Source: an uncultured Thiodictyon sp. (lineage in GTDB: Bacteria > Pseudomonadota > Gammaproteobacteria > Chromatiales > Chromatiaceae). Taken from it: a stretch of 36,238 nt of DNA. Below are positions 1 to 6,630 of this stretch, one piece after another (the stretch's first letter is position 1; each line of letters opens with the position of its first letter). The stretch lies in contig NZ_CAIKKU010000253.1 in NCBI RefSeq assembly GCF_903828115.1, positions 1-36,238 on the forward strand, written 5' to 3'. The position numbers and the translations under genes were made by a program. The notes below the pieces were generated by a model. It saw nothing but the letters and a program-made list of their open reading frames with translations. It did not search any database and was not told the origin of the DNA.

Positions 1-201
1 AAAAACAAACCAAAGAAATCCCAAGTCAAGCAAATGCAGCCATTGTATCTTTTCCTCGCGCGCTCCCGGCTGGTCCTGATATTCCAGAAATTCTCCCATT
101 GGATTGTGGTCTAAAGCAATATACATCATAAACGTTGACACGCCCAAAGACATCACAACAAATGCGCCTATCGTGAGAAGCTGTTTCTTGACAACGCGCA
201 T
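1..201 (-). CDS. Partial small membrane protein of unknown function (runs off left edge)
   Basis: Reading the minus strand from an ATG at 201, the frame stays open for 67 codons to the window edge. The product begins MRVVKKQLLTIGAFVVMSLG, a positively charged N-terminus followed by a hydrophobic segment at about residues 8-32. A polar stretch containing LDHNPMGEF follows, and a second hydrophobic segment (LHLLDLGFLWFVF) starts at the edge. This suggests a small inner-membrane protein with at least two membrane segments. Base composition is more AT-rich than the rest of the window, as is common for laterally acquired genes. No strong ribosome site is visible, only a purine run (GAAAGAA) directly before the ATG. 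I do not recognise the family. Confidence 0.5.
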   Translation of the reverse strand, partial: MRVVKKQLLTIGAFVVMSLGVSTFMMYIALDHNPMGEFLEYQDQPGAREEKIQWLHLLDLGFLWFVF

Positions 202-251
202 TTCTTTCGCTACCGCAAATCACCATCCACCGAACATCTTCTTCAACGAGT

Positions 252-346
252 TCCGGGGACACTTTACTCAATTACGTCTGCCGCGGAGCACGGAACAGGT
301 AAACTGTCCCCAGAATTCTCGGGGCACAAGTCAAGACCTGACCCCA
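252..346. repeat. REP-type palindromic repeat remnants
   Basis: GGGGACACTTTAC (255-267) pairs with GTAAACTGTCCCC (299-311), 13 bp with one mismatch. An AGTCAAGACCTGACCCC motif follows at about 329-345. Related GGGGACAGTTTAC sequence recurs at 799. Motifs of this kind typically flank REP-associated tyrosine transposase (Y1_Tnp) genes; no transposase is present here. Confidence 0.5.
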
Positions 347-410
347 TCCGTTGGTGATCGCAGTCGAGGCCTGGCGCGGCATCCGTTGTTGTTCGTGCCC
401 GTTGCGGTAG

Positions 411-587
411 ATGATTGCGACCATCGTGGCACCTTATTATTGCAGAGAGATCATAGCCTTTTATGTCTTGCCAACGCGCTCGACGCTTCTTGAAGGGAGT
501 CCTCATTACAAAGCCATCCCTGTCTATCCTAAAGTAAAGGGTGTTCGACAGGAACATGACAATTTGGAAGGTGCAACTTTCCCGCAT
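411..587 (-). pseudogene. Gene fragment with a PH-like beta-rich segment
   Basis: On the minus strand, codons from about 557 down to 435 read like real protein: LYFRIDRDGFVMRTPF, then KKRRARWQDIKGYDLS. This resembles the beta-hairpin and Trp-Asp pattern of small bacterial PH-domain-like proteins. Both ends look wrong: upstream is repeat-like sequence, and downstream the frame passes into a low-quality reading that ends in the REP element near 264. I read it as an internal piece of a lost gene. The family assignment is weak. Confidence 0.3.
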
Positions 588-640
588 CCGGTTCCTCGGT
601 CGTACTCACTTATCAAGCGGACCTTCATAATTGCTTGTTA

Positions 641-745
641 CAAGGCCGTAGGGCGGATGCCTGCAGGGCGATCCGCCACAGCGCCGAGGTCGCACATGGC
701 GGAACCGCTGCGCGTTCCGCTCTACGCGGGCTTATCTCGACCCCT
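641..745. repeat. Dispersed GTAGGGCGGAT-type repeat
   Basis: The stretch around 648-678 (GTAGGGCGGATGCCTGCAGG, then GCGATCCGCC) has the inverted GGCGGAT/ATCCGCC layout of palindromic repeats common between genes in GC-rich gammaproteobacteria. A second half follows at about 695-735 (GGAACCGCTGCGCGTTCCGC, itself a hairpin). No coding potential is visible. Confidence 0.35.
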
Positions 746-790
746 TTTTTCCCGAGCCTGGCCCCTCTCCCTTCATCTAATTTTGGAAGC

Positions 791-900
791 GGAATTTCGG
801 GGACAGTTTACTCAATCGAGGCTGGTCTTAGGCTGAATCAAGTATACCGTCCCCGGAACTCTGTCCCAGGAACCCCTGTCCCCGGAATTCCCGAGAATTG
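791..900. repeat. REP-type palindromic repeat remnants, second cluster
   Basis: GGGGACAGTTTAC (799-811) is opposed by GTATACCGTCCCC (842-854), with further GTCCC(C) half-sites at about 863-884. This is the same motif family as 252-346. Together the two clusters bracket about 450 bp of gene debris. Confidence 0.45.
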
Positions 901-940
901 CCACCGGGTCTGATCATGTGCTCCTGACACCTGATGCCGC

Positions 941-1291
941 TTAGCGATGGCTGTCGGCGCCCGGCGGCGAATGCTCTTTGAGCCATTCTCGCATTGCATC
1001 GTTGACCCGCGTTTGCCAGCCCCGGCCGGTTGTCTTCAAGGCTTCCAGGACATCCGGATCAAAGCGGATCGTCGTCGGGACCTTGGTCGGCGCCTTCTGC
1101 GGACCGCGCCGACGCGCGGCCAGGGCCGCGCGGACCGCGGCAATCCCGCCCTCATGCACCACGACGGCATTGCGCCGGGCGGATTCTTCCGCGGCGGTTG
1201 GTGGGCGATCTTCCCCGGGGGCCTCTGCGATCAGCTTTTCCCAGACTTCAGGGTTCAAGGGAAAGGCCGCGGGCAAAGTATCTGATTTCAT
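941..1291 (-). CDS. BrnA-like ribbon-helix-helix antitoxin, no partner toxin
   Basis: The 116-residue protein has a C-terminal motif (about 73-105) reading TTIRFDPDVLEALKTTGRGW then QTRVNDAMREWL, the signature of BrnA-type antitoxins (beta strand, then helices with a G-x-G-x-QT-R-N turn). BrnA normally binds and represses through this RHH domain and neutralises the RNase BrnT. The first 70 residues are longer than usual and charged, perhaps a toxin-binding arm. No BrnT-like gene lies upstream (76-bp gap to the next minus-strand gene) or downstream (repeat debris), so it appears orphaned, possibly through the rearrangement that produced the adjacent fragments. Confidence 0.65.
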   Translation of the reverse strand: MKSDTLPAAFPLNPEVWEKLIAEAPGEDRPPTAAEESARRNAVVVHEGGIAAVRAALAARRRGPQKAPTKVPTTIRFDPDVLEALKTTGRGWQTRVNDAMREWLKEHSPPGADSHR

Positions 1292-1367
1292 GCTTTTCGC
1301 CCGTGCGCAAGCTAGTTCCGGGCGCGCCGCGGGTCAAGGCGCCCCATGATGGCACCGGGACAGGTAT

Positions 1368-1895
1368 TCACTGCAAGGGCACGAAAGTAACGACCGGATT
1401 GCCGAGGGTCAGCACCGCCGCGCCCTGGCCCTTGGCCGTGGTGTAGTGGACATGGACCCGTTGCAGGGCCGGGAAGCCGATGAAGAGGCCCAGGGCGGCG
1501 GAGTTGAGCATCTTGGGGAAGACGCAGTTGAAGCGGTAGTTGGCCCCCATGCCGGCCTCGCCGTCGCGTTCGCGCGGGTCCGCGTCGACCTTGGCCTCTT
1601 CGAGCAGGCAACTCGCCTGGGGGTTGAAGCGCACCAGGGCCTCGCCGTGTTTGAGGTTTTCCTCGGCGACCTTCAGGTCTTGCTGTTGCGCCGCGGTGCC
1701 CGGGGTCCCGGTGAAGCCGACCAGGGTTTCGGCGGCGGCGGACAGTTCCACCTGCACGGCCGCGCCCTCGGCGCGGATGCGCAGTTCCGCGGTGCCTACC
1801 GGCGGGACGGCGCCCGCGGCCAGCAGCGGTGTGCTGAGGCCCAGGGCGCAGGCCAGGCGGCGCAGTCGTGCGATGGTGTGGGTTGGATGTGGCAT
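1368..1895 (-). CDS. Secreted ZrgA-like (DUF2796) protein
   Basis: 175 residues with a signal peptide (arginines at 11-13, hydrophobic 15-28, Ala-Gly cleavage region). The mature part follows the DUF2796/ZrgA pattern: AELRIRAEGAAVQVELSAAA, LVGFTGTPGTAAQQQ, a lone Cys after FNPQAS, YRFNCVFP, GLFIGFPALQRVHV, and a final VLTLGNPVVTFVPL. ZrgA proteins are periplasmic and linked to zinc uptake. This copy lacks the His-rich loop that usually binds metal, so zinc binding is doubtful. It is the last gene of the phoH-type operon, 42 bp after the thioredoxin gene, with an AGGA ribosome site 9 nt before the ATG. Confidence 0.65.
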   Translation of the reverse strand: MPHPTHTIARLRRLACALGLSTPLLAAGAVPPVGTAELRIRAEGAAVQVELSAAAETLVGFTGTPGTAAQQQDLKVAEENLKHGEALVRFNPQASCLLEEAKVDADPRERDGEAGMGANYRFNCVFPKMLNSAALGLFIGFPALQRVHVHYTTAKGQGAAVLTLGNPVVTFVPLQ

Positions 1896-1937
1896 GGTGT
1901 CGGTCCTGTTCTGACGGTGATGTGTATCAACCTGGGA

Positions 1938-2513
1938 TCAATCGAACTTGGCCTGGTCGGACCCGGATGCGGCCCACAGTCGGGCGCGCAGGCCGGTCTC
2001 GGTGCTGGCGCCCATGGTGGCGTAGCTGATCCGCCCGGCGGCGTCCAGGATGAAGGTCGCCGGGACCCCGGCGACCCCCCAGCGGCGGGAGATGGCGCCG
2101 TCTTCATCCGGTACCACCGGGAAGCGCAGGTCCGCCGCGGCCATGAAGCGGCTGATCTGCGCGGCGTCGCCGGATTCCATGGCCACGGTCAGGACGCGAT
2201 GGTCTTTGGCAATGGCGTCGATGCCGCCGTTGGTGAGCTTGCAGACCGGGCACCAACTGGCCCAGAAGTGCACCAGCACCGGTTGGCCCCGCAGGGCCTT
2301 GAGATCGATGGCCTGGCCGTCCAGGGTCAGGCCCGTCAGGGGCGGGGCCGCGCCGGTGGCGAGCGGGCGCGCCTGCCACCACTGGACCCCGAGGAAGACC
2401 GCCAGGATCAGGGTCAGGTCGAGTGCCCAACGACGCAGGCGCCTGGGTCGCGGGCTGGCGGCCTGGGGCGCCGGGTCGGGTGTGGTCATGGGGTCCTTGG
2501 GCGACTCGATCAT
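1938..2513 (-). CDS. Membrane-anchored thioredoxin-like protein disulfide oxidoreductase (TlpA/ScsD type)
   Basis: Starting at the ATG at 2513 (its A overlaps the upstream stop as ATGA) the product is 191 residues; an in-frame ATG 24 nt upstream is less likely. Residues about 30-46 form a single membrane anchor, placing the thioredoxin domain in the periplasm. The domain carries a W-C-P-V-C active site (Cys88, Cys91) and the cis-proline region GVAGVPATFI. It is expected to reduce or oxidise disulfides of exported proteins, possibly cytochrome c precursors. The P-V pair between the cysteines is typical of the protein disulfide oxidoreductase/ScsD subgroup. It sits third in an operon with tight coupling. 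Confidence 0.75.
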   Translation of the reverse strand: MIESPKDPMTTPDPAPQAASPRPRRLRRWALDLTLILAVFLGVQWWQARPLATGAAPPLTGLTLDGQAIDLKALRGQPVLVHFWASWCPVCKLTNGGIDAIAKDHRVLTVAMESGDAAQISRFMAAADLRFPVVPDEDGAISRRWGVAGVPATFILDAAGRISYATMGASTETGLRARLWAASGSDQAKFD

Positions 2514-2920
2514 GCGGTTGGGTTCCGGGTGCCGCACTCGTAGTGCAGGGCCGCCGCCGGGAGCAGGTGCAGGTGCAGGCGCTCATGGCGCACGGTCAGT
2601 TGGGCGAAGGCGCTCGCGATGGGCGCGGTCGCGGCGGGGGTCGCGTCCGCCAGACCCAGGACCAGGCGTACCCGGTTCATGCCGCGGCGGTCGCGCTCGG
2701 CCAGGCCCGCCGCGGCCCAGTCGCCGATCCGCGCGACGGCCAGGGCGGGCGCGGTGAGCGGGATCAGGTAGATCAGGAGCCGCCCGCCGATGGCGATGCG
2801 CCGCACCGGTGCGTCCAGACCGGGCAGGGGGACCAGGTCCTCGGCGACCTGCTGGAAGACGGCGGGTGCGCAGTTGCAGCCCAGGGTCTCCCGGGCGAAG
2901 CGTTCCAGTGCGCTGGTCAT
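2510..2920 (-). CDS. Hypothetical 136-residue protein with an N-terminal CxC motif
   Basis: Its ATG at 2920 overlaps the stop of the PhoH-type gene (ATGA) and its own stop overlaps the next ATG the same way, so translation of three genes is probably coupled. The product starts MTSALERFARETLGCNCAPA; Cys15 and Cys17 with a later Cys129 could bind a metal or form a disulfide. A hydrophobic stretch at about 45-65 looks like a beta-rich core, not a membrane span. There is no signal peptide. I do not recognise the family. The coupling to the PhoH ATPase suggests a shared cytoplasmic role. Confidence 0.6.
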   Translation of the reverse strand: MTSALERFARETLGCNCAPAVFQQVAEDLVPLPGLDAPVRRIAIGGRLLIYLIPLTAPALAVARIGDWAAAGLAERDRRGMNRVRLVLGLADATPAATAPIASAFAQLTVRHERLHLHLLPAAALHYECGTRNPTA

Positions 2921-4335
2921 AGCTCCTCGGACGCGAAATCGGCCAGCCGCGAGCGCTCCCCGCGCATCAGGGTGATGTGTCCGCCGTGGGGCCAGTGTTT
3001 GAAGCGGTCCACCACATAGGTCAGGCCGGAGCTGGTCTCGGTGAGATAGGGCGTGTCGATTTGGCCGATGTTGCCCAGGCAGACCATCTTGGTGCCAGGC
3101 CCGGCGCGCGTGATGAGGGTCTTCATCTGTTTCGCGGTGAGGTTCTGCGCCTCGTCCAGGATGACGTATTTGTTGAGGAAGGTGCGGCCGCGCATGAAGT
3201 TGAGTGAGTGAATGCGGATGCGGCTCTTGACCAGGTCGTTGGTGACGGCGCGCCCCCAGTCGCCGCCCTCGGGGCGGGTCAGGACCTCCAGGTTGTCCAT
3301 CAGGGCGCCCATCCAGGGGGTCATCTTTTCCTCCTCGGTGCCGGGCAGGAAGCCGATGTCCTCGCCCACCGGCACCGTGACCCGGGTCATGATGATCTCC
3401 TTGTAGAGACCGCGGTCCAGCACCTGGGCGAGTCCCGCGGCCAGTGCCAGCAGGGTCTTGCCGGTGCCGGCGGTGCCGAGCAGGGTGACGAAGTCCAACT
3501 CCGGGTCCATGAGCATGTTGAGCGCGAAGTTCTGTTCGCGGTTGCGGGCGTTGATCCCCCAGACGTTGTGACGTGGTGTCCGGTAGTCCTCGACCAGTTC
3601 GATCACCGCCTCGGCGGCGCCGGGTGTGCCGCGCACGATGGCCTCGAAGCCGCTGTCGTCGCCGCTGTAGATGCATTCGCCGGGATACCAGTCGTCCAGC
3701 CCCGGCCCGCTGACCCGGTAATAGGTGCGGCCCTCCTCCTTCCAGGAATCCATGGACTTGCCGTGTTGCTCCCAGAATTCCTTGGGGAGCTGCTCGACCC
3801 CGGTGTAGAGGAGCGAGGCATCGTCCAAGACCTGGTCGTTGGAGTAGTCCTCGGCCGGGAGCCCGAGCACCGCGGCCTTGATCCGCAGGTTGATGTCCTT
3901 GGAGACGATGATGACCTGGCGGTCGGGCCGCAGCAGGTGCAGGGCGCGGGCGGTGCCGAGGATATCGTTGTCGGCCGTGCTCCCCGGCAGGGACTGCGGC
4001 AGGCGCAGGTCCATGGGCTGGGTCTGGAAGTAGAGCCGCCCGGCGGCCGGCAGGACCCGCCCGCCCCCGTTGACGCAGACCGGGCCGATCGGCAGGCCGG
4101 CGTCGATCTCGTCCTTGTCGGCCTGGGACAGGAGTTGGTCGAGGAAGCGGGTCGCCTGGCGGACGTTGCGCGCCACCTCGGAGATGCCCTTCTTGCCGTG
4201 GTCCAACTCCTCCAGCACCACCATCGGCAGGAAGATGTCATGCTCCTGGAACCGGAAGATGCAGGTGGGGTCGTGCATCAGGACATTGGTGTCGAGGACG
4301 AAGAGGCAGGGCTTGTCGTGTTGGCGTTTGATCAT
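2917..4335 (-). CDS. PIN-PhoH family ATPase/ribonuclease (YlaK type)
   Basis: 472 residues in two domains. Residues 10-155 form a PIN nuclease domain: LDTNVLMHDP with Asp15, LEELDHGKKG with Glu42, ADNDILGTA with Asp122 and Asp125, and VSKDINLRIKA with Asp147. Residues about 265-465 form the PhoH P-loop ATPase: Walker A GTAGTGKT at 287-294 and Walker B VILDEAQN at 391-398. Related PIN-PhoH proteins unwind and cleave RNA. The architecture and length fit the family and all key acidic residues are present, so it should be active. It heads a four-gene minus-strand operon. Confidence 0.88.
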   Translation of the reverse strand: MIKRQHDKPCLFVLDTNVLMHDPTCIFRFQEHDIFLPMVVLEELDHGKKGISEVARNVRQATRFLDQLLSQADKDEIDAGLPIGPVCVNGGGRVLPAAGRLYFQTQPMDLRLPQSLPGSTADNDILGTARALHLLRPDRQVIIVSKDINLRIKAAVLGLPAEDYSNDQVLDDASLLYTGVEQLPKEFWEQHGKSMDSWKEEGRTYYRVSGPGLDDWYPGECIYSGDDSGFEAIVRGTPGAAEAVIELVEDYRTPRHNVWGINARNREQNFALNMLMDPELDFVTLLGTAGTGKTLLALAAGLAQVLDRGLYKEIIMTRVTVPVGEDIGFLPGTEEEKMTPWMGALMDNLEVLTRPEGGDWGRAVTNDLVKSRIRIHSLNFMRGRTFLNKYVILDEAQNLTAKQMKTLITRAGPGTKMVCLGNIGQIDTPYLTETSSGLTYVVDRFKHWPHGGHITLMRGERSRLADFASEEL

Positions 4336-4370
4336 AGGTCAGGGAAGCACGTTAGGAACGGTTCACTTTG

Positions 4371-4480
4371 CGTCGTGGTCGTTGTCGTTGTCGTTGTCGT
4401 AATCGAGATTATCGTGGCGCCCGGATACTCGCACCCCAAATTGCATCGCTTCTCCGATTACGATTACGACAACGACAACG
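4371..4480. repeat. Hairpin element with GTTGTC tandem arms, copy 1
   Basis: The left arm is GTTGTC repeats ending GTAATCGAG (4380-4407). The right arm is CGATTACGATTACGACAACG (4455-4474) and beyond. The arms are inverted complements around a unique core that includes GCACCCCAAATTGCATCG (4430-4447). Read on the minus strand, the core and arms align closely with the copy at 21076-21241. It lies between the phoH-type gene and bcp. Confidence 0.75.
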
Positions 4481-4506
4481 CTCGTGTCTAGCTTGTTTCC
4501 GGCTCG

Positions 4507-4995
4507 TTACTGACGTACTAACGCCCTTTCCTTAAGCGCAAGCGCCGCGGCGAGCACCTCCTCGACATGCCCCTTGACCTTGACCCCGCGCCATTGCTGA
4601 CGCAAGACGCCGGCCGCATCGATCAGGAAGGTGCTGCGCTCCACCCCCAGGCTTTCCTTGCCGTACATCTTCTTCAGCTTGATCACGTCAAAGGCCCGGC
4701 ACAGGGCCTCGTCGGGGTCGGCGATCAGGTCGAAGGGGAAGCCCTGCTTGGTCTTGAAATTCTCCTGGGCCTTGAGGCCATCGCGCGAGGCGCCGAGGAT
4801 CAGGGTGTCGGCGGCGGTGAAGGCGGCGGCCGCGTCCCGGAAGTCCTGGCCCTCCTGGGTGCAGCCGGGGGTGCTGGCCTTGGGGTAGAAATAGAGGACG
4901 AGCTGTTGGCCGCGGTAGTCGGAGAGCCGGACGGTACGCCCGCCGGTGGTCTTGAGTTCGAGGTCCGGGACGGGGTCGCCGAGGGTCGGGGGCAT
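4507..4995 (-). CDS. bcp: Peroxiredoxin, BCP/PrxQ family
   Basis: The ATG at 4995 has an AGGAAG ribosome site about 6 nt upstream and gives 162 residues; a TTG 15 nt upstream is less likely. The catalytic loop YPKASTPGCTQEGQDF contains the peroxidatic Cys45. BCP reduces hydroperoxides using thioredoxin. The usual resolving Cys five residues later is Gly here, so it probably acts as a 1-Cys type or uses the distant Cys near ALCRAFD. In Escherichia coli bcp follows gcvR, and the same order is kept here although a tandem-repeat array separates them. Confidence 0.88.
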   Translation of the reverse strand: MPPTLGDPVPDLELKTTGGRTVRLSDYRGQQLVLYFYPKASTPGCTQEGQDFRDAAAAFTAADTLILGASRDGLKAQENFKTKQGFPFDLIADPDEALCRAFDVIKLKKMYGKESLGVERSTFLIDAAGVLRQQWRGVKVKGHVEEVLAAALALKERALVRQ

Positions 4996-5010
4996 GGCAT
5001 ACTTCCTCAA

Positions 5011-5166
5011 TTCGAGTACGTGAGTACGGAAGTACGTTAGTACGGGAGTACGTCAGGAGCGCTCGTACTCACGTACTCACGTACTCACGTACTCACGTAC
5101 TCACGTACTCACGTACTCACGTACTCACGTACTCACGTACTCACGTACTAACGTACTAACGTACTT
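5011..5166. repeat. 8-bp tandem array (CGTACTCA) with short inverted arm
   Basis: From 5064 to 5166 the unit CGTACTCA repeats about 13 times, the last units changing to CGTACTAA. Just before it, 5013-5053 holds degenerate units of the opposite strand (GAGTACGT, AAGTACGT, TAGTACGG), so the transcript can fold into a long hairpin. It fills almost the whole gcvR-bcp spacer and ends 3 bp from the gcvR stop codon. Confidence 0.92.
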
Positions 5167-5169
5167 TCT

Positions 5170-5709
5170 TTAACCCTTCAGCGGCTCCAGCACCGCGTCC
5201 AGATTGAGGCCGTCGCAGTAGTCCATGAATTCCTCGCGCAGCCCGGCGATGTGCATGTCCGAGGGGATGCCGACGGTCATGTGCACCGCGAACATGGGGG
5301 TTCCGGTGTGGGCGGCGGCATAGGTGCTGGTGGCCATATCTTCGATGTTGATGGCGCGGTCGGCAAAGAAGCCCGCCAGGTTGTTGACGATGCCCGGGTG
5401 GTCCATGGACACCACGTCCACCGCGTAGGGGAGCAGGTTGCGGCCGGTAGCACGCTCACCGGTGCGTTTGGTGATGATGGTCATGTTGAGCTGGCGTTGC
5501 AGCTCGGGGATTGCGTTTTCGATCTTGGCCAAGGTGTTCCACTTGCCTTCCACCAAGAGCATGGCGGCGAACTCGCCGCCGAGCACCGTCATGCGGCTGT
5601 CTTCGATGTTGCAGCCTTGCTCCAGGATGGCCTTGGAGAGCAGGTTGACGATGCCGGGGTGGTCCTCGCCCAAGGCGGAGATCACGAGGTAGGTCTTCTG
5701 GGTTGCCAT
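5170..5709 (-). CDS. gcvR: GcvR-like double ACT domain regulator
   Basis: 179 residues from the ATG at 5709; a TTG at 5724 is an alternative, and the AGGA before 5709 is very close, so the start is uncertain. Two ACT domains are visible: residues about 5-80 (LVISALGEDHPGIVNLLSKA, then NIEDSRMTVLGGEFA) and about 90-172 (VDVVSMDHPGIVNNLAGFFA, then INIEDMATSTY). GcvR in enterics binds the activator GcvA and blocks transcription of the glycine cleavage operon. Length and the bcp neighbour fit. No GcvA lies in this window, so the target is inferred. Confidence 0.75.
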   Translation of the reverse strand: MATQKTYLVISALGEDHPGIVNLLSKAILEQGCNIEDSRMTVLGGEFAAMLLVEGKWNTLAKIENAIPELQRQLNMTIITKRTGERATGRNLLPYAVDVVSMDHPGIVNNLAGFFADRAINIEDMATSTYAAAHTGTPMFAVHMTVGIPSDMHIAGLREEFMDYCDGLNLDAVLEPLKG

Positions 5710-5906
5710 GTCCTGTCGCGCCAACAGTCGGGTTTAGGGGTAGTGGGTGAGTGTAACATGGGGGTCCGGGCGCTCGCACAGGGCGAACCGCACGGCCGCC
5801 CCCCGGGGCTTGCGCGCCGGCTGCCCGGCGACCGGAGGTCGAGGCTTCAGCCGGTCGACCGCGCGGCCCTGGTCCGGCTAACGGCCCTCTGCCAACCCGC
5901 TTGGGT

Positions 5907-6500
5907 TCAGGCAGGTTCATCCGGGGGCACGCGCGCTCGCTCGGCACCTTGGTCAGCGCCTTGATCAACGCTGGGGTCCCGGCCGTGCAGCGGATACCAG
6001 GTGTCGTCGCGGGCGGCCGGCAGTAGCTCCCGCCGCAGGCTGCGCAGGGCCGCCGCGCCGCCGGTCAGGGCCGCAAAGGGGTCCTCCCGCTCCAGCGTGT
6101 CCCCCAGTTCGGCGTCGATCTGGTCCGGGTCCTCCCCGGCCTCCATGCGGCGGATCGCCTCCGCCATGCCGTCGCTGACCTCAAGCCCGCTCGCGTCGAA
6201 GAGCCGCCGCATCAGGCGGGCCGCCTGCTTGGGGTCGGCCTCGTCGAGGTGTTCCATCTCCCCGGCCATGGACGCGAAGGCCCGCATCATCCGCTCCTCG
6301 TCGACCCCGGCGGGCAGCCCTGCGCCGTCGTCCGTGTCGGCCTGTCCCCGGCCCTTGCTGATCGCGAACAGGCTGGCCTGCCGGGCGAGTTGCGGTCGGC
6401 GGCAGCGCGGGCAGGCCGGTCGGGTGTCGGTGTCGACGCGGCGCGAGAAAAAGCTGAAGATGGTGTGGCAGTCGGGGCAGTAACATTCGTAGACGGGCAT
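5907..6500 (-). CDS. FmdB-type zinc ribbon protein
   Basis: The start at 6500 is supported by GGAG 7 nt upstream and by the typical N-terminus MPVYECYCPDCHTIFSFF. Cys8/Cys11 with Cys30/Cys33 (CPRC) form the zinc ribbon; Cys6 is extra. The remaining 160 residues are acidic and helical (DEERMMRAFASMAGEMEHLD and AAELGD-like segments) and end in a charged low-complexity tail. FmdB-family proteins are small putative regulators whose function is unclear. At 197 residues this one is longer than the basic family and matches the subgroup with a helical C-terminal extension. It is divergent from the polysaccharide block. Confidence 0.65.
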   Translation of the reverse strand: MPVYECYCPDCHTIFSFFSRRVDTDTRPACPRCRRPQLARQASLFAISKGRGQADTDDGAGLPAGVDEERMMRAFASMAGEMEHLDEADPKQAARLMRRLFDASGLEVSDGMAEAIRRMEAGEDPDQIDAELGDTLEREDPFAALTGGAAALRSLRRELLPAARDDTWYPLHGRDPSVDQGADQGAERARVPPDEPA

Positions 6501-6517
6501 GGGTTGGCTCCGCGTGT

Positions 6518-6545
6518 CTCGGATATCGGCCTTATAGTATCCGAG
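6518..6545. promoter_or_regulatory. Perfect inverted repeat in a divergent promoter region
   Basis: CTCGGAT (6518-6524) and ATCCGAG (6539-6545) are perfect 7-bp inverted arms, 14 bp apart, between the divergent FmdB-type gene and the beta-helix gene. A TATAGT -10-like box (6533-6538) lies inside. This is the layout of a dimeric repressor site over a promoter. No clear -35 box is seen. Confidence 0.35.
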
Positions 6546-6630
6546 GCGCCCCACCCACGGTGCGACCGTCAGCCGCCGCGGGCGCGGCCCGCGGTGCTGC
6601 AAGTGGCCGTCAGGCACTCCCGGAGTGGTG

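Noticed and set aside
4371..4480. Rho-independent terminator
   Set aside because: The arms are separated by about 45 bp of core and there is no T-run; the second alignable copy shows it is a dispersed element.
5064..5166. CRISPR array
   Set aside because: The units are contiguous 8-mers with no spacers and there are no cas genes.
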